Positions 35,152 to 44,396 of a stretch of DNA of 64,000 nucleotides are shown here, piece by piece. Each line of letters opens with the position of its first letter. The stretch's first letter is position 1. The notes beneath the pieces were generated by a model. The model made no database searches, was not told the DNA's origin, and saw only the letters and a list, made by a program, of their open reading frames with translations. The stretch is from contig BFBT01000001.1 of assembly GCA_003112755.1 (NCBI GenBank), positions 1,178,001 to 1,242,000 of the forward strand, read 5' to 3'. Both the position numbers and the translations under genes were made by a program. Source of the stretch: Lawsonibacter asaccharolyticus (lineage in GTDB: Bacteria > Bacillota > Clostridia > Oscillospirales > Oscillospiraceae).

Positions 35152-35336
35152 CTAAGGAATAATGCCCTGGTCCCCTTGAAAACACAAACGGCTGGCCGGA
35201 ATCCCGGGCAGCCGTTTTTTCTGTAAGACCCAATGGTCAAAGTTTCTTCCCACACTTAGGACATACTGGTGCAGTTCATCTGCATCGGCTCTTTTGGTTT
35301 CTTTATCCGAGATTGTTCTGCTCCTCCCTCCATCTC

Positions 35337-35759
35337 TCATTCATTATCGGAAAGACACTCTCCCGACAACGACAGCAGATCACGGAAAGGGATCTGCTCT
35401 CCGCCTTCCAGAATCACGACCTCCCTATAAGCATCAATTTTGCGGACCGCCCCGGTGGCAACCAAGTAATCTCCACCCTCTTTTTTCCCGTCTGGCTGGA
35501 ACCAGGTCACCGTTACCTCTGGATGCTGATCCAGCAGCCCGGCCAGCACCCGGAGCTGCCCGTTCAGTTCTGCCTGGACGCCCTCGTCCAACTCTTTTTG
35601 CGGCTGGGTCAACCGCCCCGCCTCCTGAAGGACCGCATCGTAGCCACTCAAGGCTGCAAAGGGAGAAAACTGCGCCGCCCGATCATGGCGGGACATCTGA
35701 GGGTGGCCCGCGGAGACATGGTGGGGCAAGAAGAGCATATCGTCGTATTTTCCGCTCAT
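35337..35759 (-). CDS. YolD-like protein
   Basis: 140 residues. The family signature is the N-terminal SRHDRAAQFSPFAALSGYDAVL, with later VTWFQPDGKKEGGDYLVATG and a C-terminal RKIDAYREVVILEGGEQIPF. YolD proteins are usually encoded directly after UvrX/UmuC-type polymerases, often on mobile elements, and are thought to modulate them. The start overlaps the polymerase stop by 4 bp. The other copy is fused to polymerase debris at 17171. Confidence 0.82.
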   Translation of the reverse strand: MSGKYDDMLFLPHHVSAGHPQMSRHDRAAQFSPFAALSGYDAVLQEAGRLTQPQKELDEGVQAELNGQLRVLAGLLDQHPEVTVTWFQPDGKKEGGDYLVATGAVRKIDAYREVVILEGGEQIPFRDLLSLSGECLSDNE

Positions 35760-37279
35760 GCCTGGTGCCCCCCGATTTTCTGATTCCGCTCGCGGCTGGT
35801 GGCGCCGTCCTCCAGCGCAGTCCCCTTCAAAATGGCGTTCTTACCGAATTTCCTCTTGATATCCAGCACGGTGCTCTGAATCTTTTTCTCCCGCACCTGC
35901 TCTGCCTCCTCCCGGCGTTTCTCCTCCTGCATGATCTCATAGTCCACAAACAGGTCCATCTGCTCACAGGCGTCTGCTTCCGGCACCTCCCGCTCCGACA
36001 TCACATGGTTGGCCGTGATATTGAGTCGGCGAATCAGCAGTCCCGGGTCCACGATCCTGTGAAAAAGCGCGTCGGCGGCATCCTGGATCTTTCGCGTGGA
36101 TGATGTGTATTTTCCGATGTTTTCTGTCCCATGACTGTGCTTCGGCACAAATCTGCCGTATCGATCCTTCTTAATCTCGCCCTGATACCGACTGAGGCGT
36201 TCCGGATCTTGGATGTTCTCAATATCATATCCCACGGTCAGAGTCAGCTGATCCGTTGCAAGCCCCTTTTCCACCAGCTCCAGGGCCAGCGCATCCGCCA
36301 TCTCACGTATCACGATGCGGGCTTTCTCAGCACTGTATGGGCATTGGAGGACCTGACCTGATCCAATGCTGTTGGATTCCGGCCGATAGGCTTTGATGTC
36401 TGATATCGTGCAGGGCTCCCACCCCCAGGCGTGATCGATCAGCAGCTCTGCATTGATCCCGAACAGCTTATAGAGCAGGTCTTCATTGTGCAGGTCACCC
36501 GGGCCGCCGAGAGAGCAGCGCGCGATGTCCCCCATCGTATAAATGCCGTGCTCCGCCAGCCTTTTCGCATACCCCGGCCCCACCCGCCAAAAATCTGTAA
36601 TAGGGCGATGGGACCACAGGAGCTGCCGGTAGCTCAGCTCATTCAGCCTCGCAATGCGGACGCCGTCCTTGTCCGGTCGGATATGTTTGGAGACGATGTC
36701 CAGCGCAACTTTGCAGAGGTAGAGGTTGGGACCGATCCCTGCGGTGGCAGTGATCCCAGTGGTGTCAAGCACATCTTTGACTACACGCTTTGCAAACTCC
36801 CACGGTGCAAGTCCGGTGGGCTGAAGATAGGGCGCGATGTCCATGAACACCTCGTCGATGGAATAGGGGTGGATGTCTTCCGGCGCCACATGGCGGAGGT
36901 ACACCTGATATATGCGGGCGCTCCACTCCATGTAACGGGCCATGCGCGGCGGGGCCACGATATAATCCAGCTCCAGCGCAGGGTCGGCTCTCAGCTCCAG
37001 ATCATTACTGGAGGCACCGGAAAAGACGTGGCCGGGAGCCTGCTGCCGACGCTGAGCGTTGATCTCCCGGACCTTCTGGATTACTTCAAAGAGCCGGGCC
37101 CGTCCCGGTATCCCATGCGCTTTTAAGGCCGGCGTGACAGCCAGACAGATCGTTTTCTCTGTGCGGGTCAGATCTGCCACCACAAGGTTGGTGGTCATGG
37201 GGTCCAGCCTCCGCTCCACGCACTCCACCGAGGCGTAGAAGCTCTTCAGATCCACCGCGAGATATGTTCTTGCTTCCAT
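35756..37279 (-). CDS. Y-family (DinB/UmuC/UvrX-like) DNA polymerase
   Basis: 507 residues, intact. Catalytic motifs: Asp10 in LAVDLKSFYASVECVERR and Asp-Glu in HPYSIDEVFMDIAPYL (about 136). Helix-hairpin-helix region: WRVGPGYAKRLAEHGIYTMG. The little-finger domain carries SIGSGQVLQCPY and TLTVGYDIENI. The charged tail (about 440-507) is typical of the UvrX group. It allows synthesis past damaged bases. The upstream palindromic or LexA-like site was not resolved. A decayed duplicate is at 17171-18829. Confidence 0.9.
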   Translation of the reverse strand: MEARTYLAVDLKSFYASVECVERRLDPMTTNLVVADLTRTEKTICLAVTPALKAHGIPGRARLFEVIQKVREINAQRRQQAPGHVFSGASSNDLELRADPALELDYIVAPPRMARYMEWSARIYQVYLRHVAPEDIHPYSIDEVFMDIAPYLQPTGLAPWEFAKRVVKDVLDTTGITATAGIGPNLYLCKVALDIVSKHIRPDKDGVRIARLNELSYRQLLWSHRPITDFWRVGPGYAKRLAEHGIYTMGDIARCSLGGPGDLHNEDLLYKLFGINAELLIDHAWGWEPCTISDIKAYRPESNSIGSGQVLQCPYSAEKARIVIREMADALALELVEKGLATDQLTLTVGYDIENIQDPERLSRYQGEIKKDRYGRFVPKHSHGTENIGKYTSSTRKIQDAADALFHRIVDPGLLIRRLNITANHVMSEREVPEADACEQMDLFVDYEIMQEEKRREEAEQVREKKIQSTVLDIKRKFGKNAILKGTALEDGATSRERNQKIGGHQA

Positions 37280-37543
37280 AATTCTGTCCCCCTTTTCTGA
37301 TAGTCTATCCTAGCATTTTGATTATATCACTGGGGTGGCAGCCACAACACAGTTTTGCAAAATAAAACTACACAGGCATATAATGCACAGCATCCACACA
37401 ATGGCTGCTACGGTTGACATTGTAGTAATTTTTCCTTAATGTTTGGGTTGATCTCTCTGGCGTAACACAACCAGAAATTGTTTGTCGGAGCTGACTTGGC
37501 AATGTGACTTCAAAAGTCTTTCAACCCCTGAAGTAATAAGAAT

Positions 37544-37592
37544 AGAAGAGCCGGCGTGTTATTTCGCGGAGAAATAACACGCCGGCTCTTCT
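37544..37592 (-). terminator. Very strong terminator
   Basis: Twenty-two-base perfect arms with loop GCGGA lie 44 bp past the stop of the gene at 37636-38232. Confidence 0.75.
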
Positions 37593-37635
37593 TATACTCT
37601 TGCCGCTTTTAGGTGACTTGCACCCTTTACCAAAT

Positions 37636-38232
37636 TTATAAGGTGACATTAGTGTGCGGCCCATTTTCAGCCACAAAAGCATCCACCTGTTCCATATAGT
37701 CCACCAGAACCGCTTCCAGTGATGGCTGATCAGTCACCCAAGTTTCGTCATTCCAAGCCAGCTCAAGCGCCACATCTTCAATGGTAGTCTGATCATCTTC
37801 TGTGAGTGCTATCTGCTCACGGGCTCCGAGCATGCTCTGTATTTCTCCCTCATAAGTCAGCCGGTAACCGGTCAGCACACGGTTCTCAAAACGCAGTTCA
37901 ACAGGAACCCCCTCATGAACAAACTTCGGATACACGATCTCTAAATCGCCGGAGGAAGCCGAGGCACAGGCCAGATATCCTGTATCATTGGAAATCTTTA
38001 TAATGTGGCTGTCCACTGCGCTGTCTCCATTGTCCAAATAGTTCTGATAATCCGCTTCCTGTACGAGATCAATATATAGGCCATCGTAATATGGCCCCGA
38101 CGGGGACACACTTGAAGATTCAGGAACGGTCATTTGGACCATTCGGATAAACATGGCTGTCATCAAGGCTATTGCTATGATCATAAACGAGATAAACGAG
38201 GCCATAGCTCCCCATAAAATTTTTCTTTTCAT
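37636..38232 (-). CDS. Membrane-anchored protein of unknown function
   Basis: 198 residues. One N-terminal transmembrane helix (about residues 8-30) is followed by an extracellular acidic domain with strand-like segments (DSHIIKISNDTGYLACASAS, PVELRFENRVLTGYRLTYEG). No family was recognised. GGGAGCAACGT precedes the ATG. It resembles the other exported small proteins of this chromosome in style. Confidence 0.55.
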   Translation of the reverse strand: MKRKILWGAMASFISFMIIAIALMTAMFIRMVQMTVPESSSVSPSGPYYDGLYIDLVQEADYQNYLDNGDSAVDSHIIKISNDTGYLACASASSGDLEIVYPKFVHEGVPVELRFENRVLTGYRLTYEGEIQSMLGAREQIALTEDDQTTIEDVALELAWNDETWVTDQPSLEAVLVDYMEQVDAFVAENGPHTNVTL

Positions 38233-38421
38233 ACGTTGCTCCCTGTTCTTTTAGATAAATTGATTTGCAGCTGGTGGCCGAAATTATAGCACAGATAGGA
38301 AAAGCTGTCCAGTCAAACCCGACTATTTATCTGCACAGGCAAAGTGGAAGGAGAGATACTGAAAGAGTCAGACGCTAAAACTGCAAGGCTTTTGGAGTCT
38401 CCAGTAGAGAGAAAATACGGC

Positions 38422-38841
38422 TCAATTTGTTTTGCGCCGTAAAAAGCGCAGAAATCTGGGCAACTGCTTGGTCACACCTCCAGCTTTCCGTGGTTCGTCT
38501 TTTTCGTAGTCGAAATCATCAGGGCAGTCTGTGAGGATATGGGTCATCCAGGAAAGCGTTTGATAGTCAAAACCAGTTTGTTTGATTTGTTCATATTCAG
38601 ATTTGGTATATATGCACTCGTACACAAAGGCAAGGCTTAAAGGCTCAACAAAGCCTCCCAGTGTGACCGAATAGACCGGCTCTGGTGGATCGTACATCCA
38701 GACATAGCGCCACTCATCTGTGATATCTTCTTTGTCAATCCATTCCAATATTTCAATATGATAGCACGGTTGCTCCGGAAAGAACATTCCCTCAGACACA
38801 AACTCCCCTCCGGTATCTTGTTTTATATTGCTATCATACAC
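38422..38841 (-). CDS. Hypothetical acidic cytoplasmic protein
   Basis: About 139 residues from the GTG at 38841, which has AGAGGTG 6 bases upstream; an alternative GTG at 38850 lies inside that site. The protein is acidic and aromatic-rich (EWRYVWMYDPPEPVYSVTLG), without signal or membrane segments, and ends in a basic tail (LPRFLRFLRRKTN). It may be an immunity- or SMI1-like protein, but no motif supports that. It lies between an anchored protein and an SLH protein. Confidence 0.5.
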   Translation of the reverse strand: MYDSNIKQDTGGEFVSEGMFFPEQPCYHIEILEWIDKEDITDEWRYVWMYDPPEPVYSVTLGGFVEPLSLAFVYECIYTKSEYEQIKQTGFDYQTLSWMTHILTDCPDDFDYEKDEPRKAGGVTKQLPRFLRFLRRKTN

Positions 38842-38969
38842 TGGAATCACCTCTTGTCAAGGCAAAAGAAATAAAAGGGCTGGAATATCGGTAGTCCAGT
38901 CGGGTAAGAACGCTTTGAGTGCTGGGGGCATAGACGTTCATGTCCACTCTAAACTGCATTCCTAGGAAA

Positions 38970-39002
38970 TGGCCCCACACCGTCCAAAACGATATGGGGC
39001 CA
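38970..39002 (-). terminator. SLH-protein gene terminator
   Basis: TGGCCCCA and TGGGGCCA arms lie 14 bp past the stop at 39016 on the minus strand. Confidence 0.6.
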
Positions 39003-39015
39003 TCTTTGTGAAAAC

Positions 39016-40773
39016 TTATTCGATTGCGTTGTCCTGGCAGAAATTCATAAAAATCTGCGCCACCTGAGCGCGGGTTGCAGCTCCGTCTGGGTCGAGCATC
39101 CCGTCTCCAGTACCAGAAATCAGGCCAGCATTTACTGCCCACTGTACAGCCTCCAATGCCCAGCCGGAGATGGATGCGGAATCACTGAATTCCTGAATGG
39201 CCATACCACCCTGGTGGGGAGCATATCCTGCCACCTGGGCATAGTGATAGAGAATCAGAGCCAGCTGCTCTCGGGTCAGAGGGGCGTTGGGGCCGAACAT
39301 TTCCTTTCCCATACCTGAAACCACACCGTTGGCAGTTGCCCAAGACACCGCATCGGCGTACCAGTCGCCGCGGTTCACATCGACAAAGTCATTGGAAGCA
39401 GATACAGTAGGCCCCCCCGCCAGGGCATACAGGATCTGGACCGCCTGGGCCCGGGATAGAATCGCATTTGGGGCAAACTGTCTGTCGGACACCCCGGTCA
39501 TTAGACCACGCTGGGTCACATACTGGACTGCATCGTAATACCACGCCCCCTGAGCCACATCGTAGAACACATTAGAGGTACTGGGCATCTCCACTCGCAC
39601 AAAGTGAGCGTCAATGCTGACGCGGCCGTCAGGCATGATAAAGGTGTAGGTATTCTCGTTCCGCTGGGTGAGAGCAAGTTCAGTTCCGCCCTCGTTAAGC
39701 ACGACAATCCGGTCCAGTTCATAACCACTATCCGAGTCCACTGTGATGGCCACACGAGTGCCAACAGATGCACTGGTGGGCCGCACGGACACATTACCGC
39801 CTCGGGTGATCACGTCCACGTCGATACGATAGCTGGGATCGCTGGAAGAATCGCTACCAGAGAGATGATCATCATCTGTAGGTCTGTCAATGTAGACCCA
39901 GTGAGCATAAACTGTGGTTTCCTTGGTAAAGACGGTACTCGTTGTAATCTGTACACCGCCGGTAGGCTCAGTAAACCAGCCGTCAAACCGATAATTCCCG
40001 TCTCGAGAGGCAGTGGGCAAAGTATCCAGTGTTCCGTCCGTCCCGGTCTCCATGGACGTCTGGGAGGCTGTACCGCCATTTCCATTGAAAATAATTGTGT
40101 AGGTTTCAGGTGGGGACGGGACAATCGGCCTCAGATTTATCAGGGATTGGTCTATGTCCGCTGACACTTCCTTATTGCCAGAGGTAATCAGACTGTATTC
40201 TTCTGTTTCCGATTGAATAGCTTCGGGAATATTTTGTGTATATGATTGTTCCTTCACCAAGGGAACATTGTAAAATGCAATCTGCCTCGCCGGGGTCTCG
40301 CAGCCGGAAAATTCAGTGAGAGTAATATCCATGGTGCCATTGTCTGTTGCTACGTATTTGATCGTGTATAGGTCTTCCAAATCCGTAATATACTTTGTTT
40401 CACCCTTTACAGATAGGCCGAACTCATTGGAACTTTGAGTGACGACATCATTTTCGATTGAACCGCATAAATCACCATTCTGATTGTAAACAAATACATC
40501 GACAGGACAGGCAATTTTTGCGTTGGTTGTCGGCCAGACAAGGAGCTTCCAAACTTCGTCCTTAAAGGTGGTTTCCATCTCCTCAAAAATCATTTTTACA
40601 ATGTCATTAAAAAGGAAGTCTGCCACTTGATTTGCTGAGTTCCCCCACACTTCATTGTATTGTTCTTTAAGTTCCGCTTCCACGAGTGAATATGCGGCAG
40701 TAAGCGTCAAGTAAAGTGACGGGTAGACAGACATGAGAGAATAGTGGTGGAACGTTTTGAGACGTTCCGGCAC
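39016..40773 (-). CDS. SLH-domain surface protein, N-terminus lost at IS66 junction
   Basis: The readable 585 residues start at a TAG-less edge, not at a real start: no ribosome site or signal peptide is present and IS66 sequence begins next to it. Order: an unknown domain with CPVDVFVYNQNGDLCGSIEN; an InlB-type repeat (TYTIIFNGNGGTASQTSM to TVYAHWVY, about 225-295); a second beta domain; then three SLH modules (FYDVAQGAWYYDAVQYVTQR, FVDVNRGDWYADAVSWATAN, FSDSASISGWALEAVQWAVN) that bind secondary cell-wall polymer. The intact gene would encode a larger surface protein. Treat as a probable pseudogene. Confidence 0.75.
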   Translation of the reverse strand: MPERLKTFHHYSLMSVYPSLYLTLTAAYSLVEAELKEQYNEVWGNSANQVADFLFNDIVKMIFEEMETTFKDEVWKLLVWPTTNAKIACPVDVFVYNQNGDLCGSIENDVVTQSSNEFGLSVKGETKYITDLEDLYTIKYVATDNGTMDITLTEFSGCETPARQIAFYNVPLVKEQSYTQNIPEAIQSETEEYSLITSGNKEVSADIDQSLINLRPIVPSPPETYTIIFNGNGGTASQTSMETGTDGTLDTLPTASRDGNYRFDGWFTEPTGGVQITTSTVFTKETTVYAHWVYIDRPTDDDHLSGSDSSSDPSYRIDVDVITRGGNVSVRPTSASVGTRVAITVDSDSGYELDRIVVLNEGGTELALTQRNENTYTFIMPDGRVSIDAHFVRVEMPSTSNVFYDVAQGAWYYDAVQYVTQRGLMTGVSDRQFAPNAILSRAQAVQILYALAGGPTVSASNDFVDVNRGDWYADAVSWATANGVVSGMGKEMFGPNAPLTREQLALILYHYAQVAGYAPHQGGMAIQEFSDSASISGWALEAVQWAVNAGLISGTGDGMLDPDGAATRAQVAQIFMNFCQDNAIE

Positions 40774-40799
40774 TATTAACTATTAGGCGGTGTATCCGG

Positions 40800-41144
40800 A
40801 TGACGAGCAATGAACTGAAGCACCAGGCAAAGGTTCAGAAATGGGGATTGGCAATACAGGACTGCCGGAGCAGCGGGCTGTCAGTGCGGGAGTGGTGCCG
40901 CCAGCGGGGCATCACGCCAACAACATATTACCGATGGGAAAGAGAGGTTCTGTCCGGTATAGGTAGGAAAGACGCCGAGGGACGTTCTGGGGGCACATTT
41001 GTAGAACTGCCAGCACCGCAACCATTGCGAAATAATTCGGAACGTACCGCTACACTCAACATCGGGAGTAGCAGCATTGATCTGTATCAGGAAATGGGGC
41101 CGGAATTGCTGCGGACTCTGGTGGAGCTGCTGAGACAATGCTGA
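40800..41144 (+). CDS. tnpA: IS66 accessory protein TnpA
   Basis: 114 residues with an HTH (SVREWCRQRGITPTTYYRWE) as in IS66 OrfA. The last 7 bases overlap the next frame. It is required with TnpB and TnpC for transposition in this family, but its exact role is unknown. Confidence 0.82.
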   Translation: MTSNELKHQAKVQKWGLAIQDCRSSGLSVREWCRQRGITPTTYYRWEREVLSGIGRKDAEGRSGGTFVELPAPQPLRNNSERTATLNIGSSSIDLYQEMGPELLRTLVELLRQC

Positions 41145-41494
41145 ACGATTTTACCGGAGCAGACAAGGTCTACATCGCCTGTGGATATACAGATCTGCGC
41201 AAAGGGATCGATGGTTTGGCCACGATGGTACAGCAGCAGTTTGAACTGGACCCATTCACCAACACACTGTTTCTGTTCTGCGGGCGAAAGCGGGACCGAA
41301 TAAAAGGGCTGTACTGGGAACGGGATGGCTTCATCCTCCTCTACAAGAGGCTGGAGCAGGGAGCGTACCAGTGGCCGAGGTCCGAAGTTGAGGTGAAGAT
41401 GCTGACGCCGCAGCAGTACCGCTGGCTGATGGAAGGGCTGAAGATCGAACAGCCCAAAGCGCACAAAGCAGTGACTGGCCTGAGTATGGTATAG
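41138..41494 (+). CDS. tnpB: IS66 accessory protein TnpB
   Basis: 118 residues, full length for IS66_Orf2. It has the family signature VYIACGYTDLRKGIDGLATM and LFLFCGRKRDRIKGLYWERD. The start overlaps tnpA, indicating coupled translation. Confidence 0.9.
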   Translation: MLNDFTGADKVYIACGYTDLRKGIDGLATMVQQQFELDPFTNTLFLFCGRKRDRIKGLYWERDGFILLYKRLEQGAYQWPRSEVEVKMLTPQQYRWLMEGLKIEQPKAHKAVTGLSMV

Positions 41495-41573
41495 CATTGA
41501 AAATTGGATGCTATTTTCTCGCAAACCATTGAAAGAACTGGTATTTCAAGGGTTTTTATGTTATAATAAAGAT

Positions 41574-42758
41574 ATGAAAAACGAAGTGAACATTACCACA
41601 AGCAGCACAGAAATGATGACCATTTCCCGTGCGGAATATGAGTCTCTAAAGGCGGAACGAGACGAACTGAACCAGAAGCTGGACTGGCTGATGGAACAGG
41701 TGCGTCTTGCCAAAAAGAAGGTCTATGGGACATCCTCCGAGCAGACGAAGGAGGAGTTGGTTGGCCAGCTGAGTTTCATGTTTGATGAGACGGAAGCATG
41801 GCTGTCTACCAGGAGGACTGCCACGAGGGAAACCAGGGTTGCCGCTCATACCCGGCAGAAGCGATCCTCCCGTGTGGAGGAGGTTCTGCCTGAGAACATC
41901 CCTGTTGAGGTGGTGGAGCACCGCGTCCCGGAGTCTGAACGTAACTGTCCTGAATGCGGTACGCTCATGACAGAGATTGGGACCGAGGTGCGCCGTACTC
42001 TGGTAATGGTCCCTGCCCAGGTGAAGATCCGGGAAGATGTTTATTTTACATACGCCTGCCAGAACTGCAAGCAGACAGGGACGGAAACACCTATCCTGAA
42101 AGCCCCCAAAGAGCCTCCCCTGATTTCGGGCAGCTATGCCTCCCCGGAGGCTGTGGCCCATATCATGGTGCAGAAGTTTGTGATGTACGCTCCGCTGTAC
42201 CGGCAGGAACAGGAATGGAATCGTGCTGGGGTGATGCTCTCCCGGCAGACGATGAGCAACTGGGTGCTGCGGGTGGCGGAGGACTGGCTGCGGCCCATCT
42301 ATGACCACTTGCACCGGCAGTTGCTTCAGCGCGAGGTTCTCCATGCGGATGAAACAACCTTGCAGGTGCTGAAGTTGGAAGGGCAGACAGCCAGGAGCAA
42401 GTGCTATATGTGGCTGTACCGGACTGGCGGAGACGCCGAGCATCCCATAGTTCTGTATGAGTACCAGCAGAACCGGAAGGCGGAGAATGCCGAAGCATTC
42501 CTCAAGGGCTTTACGGGCTGGCTCCATGCGGATGGGTATTCCGGCTACCACCGATTGCCGGAGAACATCCGGGTGGTTGGCTGCTGGGCGCATCTGCGGC
42601 GAAAGTTTGACGAGGCGGTGAACGCCTTGCCAAAAGAGCAGCAGGTTGGCTGCACGGCGTTGGAGGGACTGCAATACTGTAATATTCTTTTCGCCATTGA
42701 AAAGGAACTAGCGGATCTGCCGCCGGAAGAACGTTATATCCAGCGTCGAATTAAATAA
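41574..42758 (+). pseudogene. tnpC: Truncated IS66 transposase TnpC
   Basis: About 394 readable residues from the ATG at 41574 (an upstream reading from 41508 is possible). N-terminal leucine-zipper-like region, zinc-finger ERNCPECGTLMTEIG, then the DDE core with VLHADETTLQVLKLEG and WLHADGYSGYHRLPENI. The catalytic Glu region and about 100 C-terminal residues are missing. The final residues IK come from foreign DNA. It is therefore inactive. Confidence 0.85.
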
Positions 42759-42924
42759 AAATGACTCTCAATTATTGGAAGTCAATTTATTAAACCAATT
42801 AAAGCTTGCAAAACGTGTAAATCTTTTTGATTATTCTTTAGAAGAATTACAAGCCGTTCATGAGTATTGGCGGTCAATGAATCGTTACTCAAAACAAGTT
42901 TTGAATAAAGAGAAAGTGGCTTAA
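42748..42924 (+). pseudogene. 3' fragment of epsilon antitoxin
   Basis: Fifty-eight codons beginning ELNKNDSQLLEVNLLNQLKL and ending RYSKQVLNKEKVA. This is the C-terminal two thirds of the epsilon antitoxin of pSM19035-type streptococcal/enterococcal plasmids, joined in mid-gene to IS66. No start codon remains. The zeta start follows one base later, as in the native operon. The family is recalled from memory of the epsilon sequence and is a strong match. Confidence 0.85.
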
Positions 42925-42925
42925 T

Positions 42926-43087
42926 ATGGCAAATATAGTCAATTTTACTGACAAACAGTTTGAGAATCGCTTAAATGATAATTTAGAAGAATTGGTTCAA
43001 GTAAAAAAGCGGTTGAATCGCCAACCGCTTTTTTACTTGGTGGGCAATCAGGGTCAGGGAAAACCAGTTTGCGAAGAAGATGATTGA
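42926..43087 (+). pseudogene. 5' fragment of zeta toxin, frameshifted
   Basis: Starts [20 protein letters not shown], the known zeta N-terminus. One lost base in an A-run near 42985 shifts the frame. The correct frame then reads [20 protein letters not shown], including the Walker A of this UDP-N-acetylglucosamine kinase toxin, and breaks off at about 43080. Not functional. Confidence 0.85.
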
Positions 43088-43134
43088 GCAGGCAGGAACA
43101 AAGTGATAAATTCAAATTGTGAGGGAAAATACAG

Positions 43135-43680
43135 ATGAATCAAGGAAGAATTATTGTGATTACAGGCTCACCGGGGACAGGAAAAACAACAACTGCGTCA
43201 ATTGTCGCAAAGGAATCAGATATGGATAAATCAGTGCATATGCACACCGATGACTTTTTTCATTACTTAAGCAAAGGCGCAATACCACCACATTTGCCAG
43301 AATCCAACAAGCAAAATCTGGTTGTCATTGAAGCCTTTTTAGAAGCTGCAAAGCGATATGCTCGTGGCGGATATGATGTAATTGTAGATGGGATTGTCGG
43401 GCCATGGTTTTTGGAGCCATGGAAAGCTCTTGCCCAAGAAGATTACGAGGTACACTATATTGTATTAAGAGCGAGTAAAAAAGAAACTATGAAGCGAGCT
43501 GTGGAACGCTCAAAATTAGATAGAAAAACAAATATTGAATTAGTGGAAACAATGTGGGAGCAATTTTCCGGTTTGGGGATATATGAATCAAATGTCATAG
43601 ACACAACTACATTCACAATTAAAGATACGGTTTCCGCAATAAAAGAAAGAGTTGCATGTGGGACGTCTTTACTATCTTAG
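43135..43680 (+). CDS. Small P-loop kinase/ATPase, chloramphenicol phosphotransferase-like
   Basis: 181 residues. Walker A is IVITGSPGTGKTTTASIVAK (about residue 8). A nucleotide-kinase-like acidic segment HMHTDDFFHYLSKG and GYDVIVDGIVGPWFLEPW fit the family of small kinases that includes chloramphenicol phosphotransferase and gluconate/shikimate-type kinases. The lid is basic (ERSKLDRKTN). GAGGGAAAATACAG precedes the ATG. It sits where the middle of the zeta gene should be and is AT-rich like its flanks. The substrate is unknown; an antibiotic-modifying role is only a possibility. Confidence 0.65.
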   Translation: MNQGRIIVITGSPGTGKTTTASIVAKESDMDKSVHMHTDDFFHYLSKGAIPPHLPESNKQNLVVIEAFLEAAKRYARGGYDVIVDGIVGPWFLEPWKALAQEDYEVHYIVLRASKKETMKRAVERSKLDRKTNIELVETMWEQFSGLGIYESNVIDTTTFTIKDTVSAIKERVACGTSLLS

Positions 43681-43971
43681 ACATTCCCATTTGTCAGGAA
43701 GATAGCAAAGCCAGCCGAGCCAGTCAACGGTCAAGATGAACGGCGCATTTCATGCGCCGCCGTTGACAGTCACGCCCGTCTTTGCTAAAAAGTAATCAAG
43801 GCGGGAAAGCCCTAAAATGGCTTCCCGCCCATTTCAATTTTTAGAAAAGAAACGCTCCAAAATCAGAAAGAGAGCGTCCAAGCACTTTGAGGGATTGGCC
43901 GCCTTGTCCACCCATTCAGCGGGACAGCGGGCGGAGGTCAAGGCCGGGTGTAAACCCGTTCATTTCAGCTT
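43681..43971. other. Noncoding linker with hairpins, foreign origin
   Basis: No gene is seen. Hairpins at 43741-43759 (CGGCGCATTTCATGCGCCG, extended by flanking GTCAACGG/CCGTTGAC) and 43801-43828 (GCGGGAA...TTCCCGC) may terminate the kinase gene. The base composition differs from both neighbours, suggesting another junction. Confidence 0.4.
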
Positions 43972-44270
43972 AGAAACCCTTCATAAAACGGGCTTATTTA
44001 GCGATATAAGGCTTTATAATAGAGAAGGAGTGAAACTTCTATTCAAGTTTAGAAACGCCTTCCATTAGTCCGAAAGAGACCTTAGAAAGAGAATTAAATC
44101 GTAAAGTATCAGGGAAAGAAATTCAACCGACTTTGGAGAGAATAGAGCAAAAAATGGTTCAAAATCAACACCAAGAAACCCCTGAATTTAAAGCAATTCA
44201 ACAAAAATTGGAAAGCTTGCAGCTACCTACACCACCAATACCCAAAACACCTAAACTTCCAGGACTTTAA
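43972..44270 (+). pseudogene. 3' fragment of zeta toxin
   Basis: Begins [20 protein letters not shown], then one inserted C near 44040 shifts the frame. The corrected frame reads on through [20 protein letters not shown] to the zeta C-terminus PKTPKLPGL and stop at 44270. The toxin core, about 170 codons, is absent. Confidence 0.83.
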
Positions 44271-44285
44271 ACCTTAAAAAAGGAA

Positions 44286-44323
44286 AAGAGTAGTTACCAA
44301 AAAACGGTAACTACTCTTTTTTT
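44286..44323 (+). terminator. Terminator of the epsilon-zeta operon
   Basis: AAGAGTAGTTACC and GGTAACTACTCTT arms with an A-rich loop and a run of Ts lie 16 bp after the zeta stop, as expected for the native plasmid operon. Confidence 0.75.
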
Positions 44324-44396
44324 ATAAAAACCTTTCCTCATGTTTGAAAAGCTGATCGAGAAATAAAGCACACAACGGTATTCTTTCTTTTTTCAG

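Larger units (their letters stand above)
35019..37393. repeat. Right copy of long direct repeat (holin tail plus polymerase/YolD)
   Basis: Direct-orientation counterpart of 16853-18943, including holin 3' end, terminator (35187-35221), yolD and polymerase genes, and ending at the same TAATGCACAGCAT. The intervening 16 kb holds the whole catabolic cluster. Confidence 0.85.
40774..42747 (+). mobile_element. IS66-family element, right end missing
   Basis: Three consecutive genes tnpA-tnpB-tnpC in the standard IS66 order. The tnpC gene stops matching its family at 42747, where epsilon-antitoxin sequence begins in mid-codon, so the right end was lost. The left boundary lies close to 40774 but terminal repeats were not identified. 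Confidence 0.78.
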
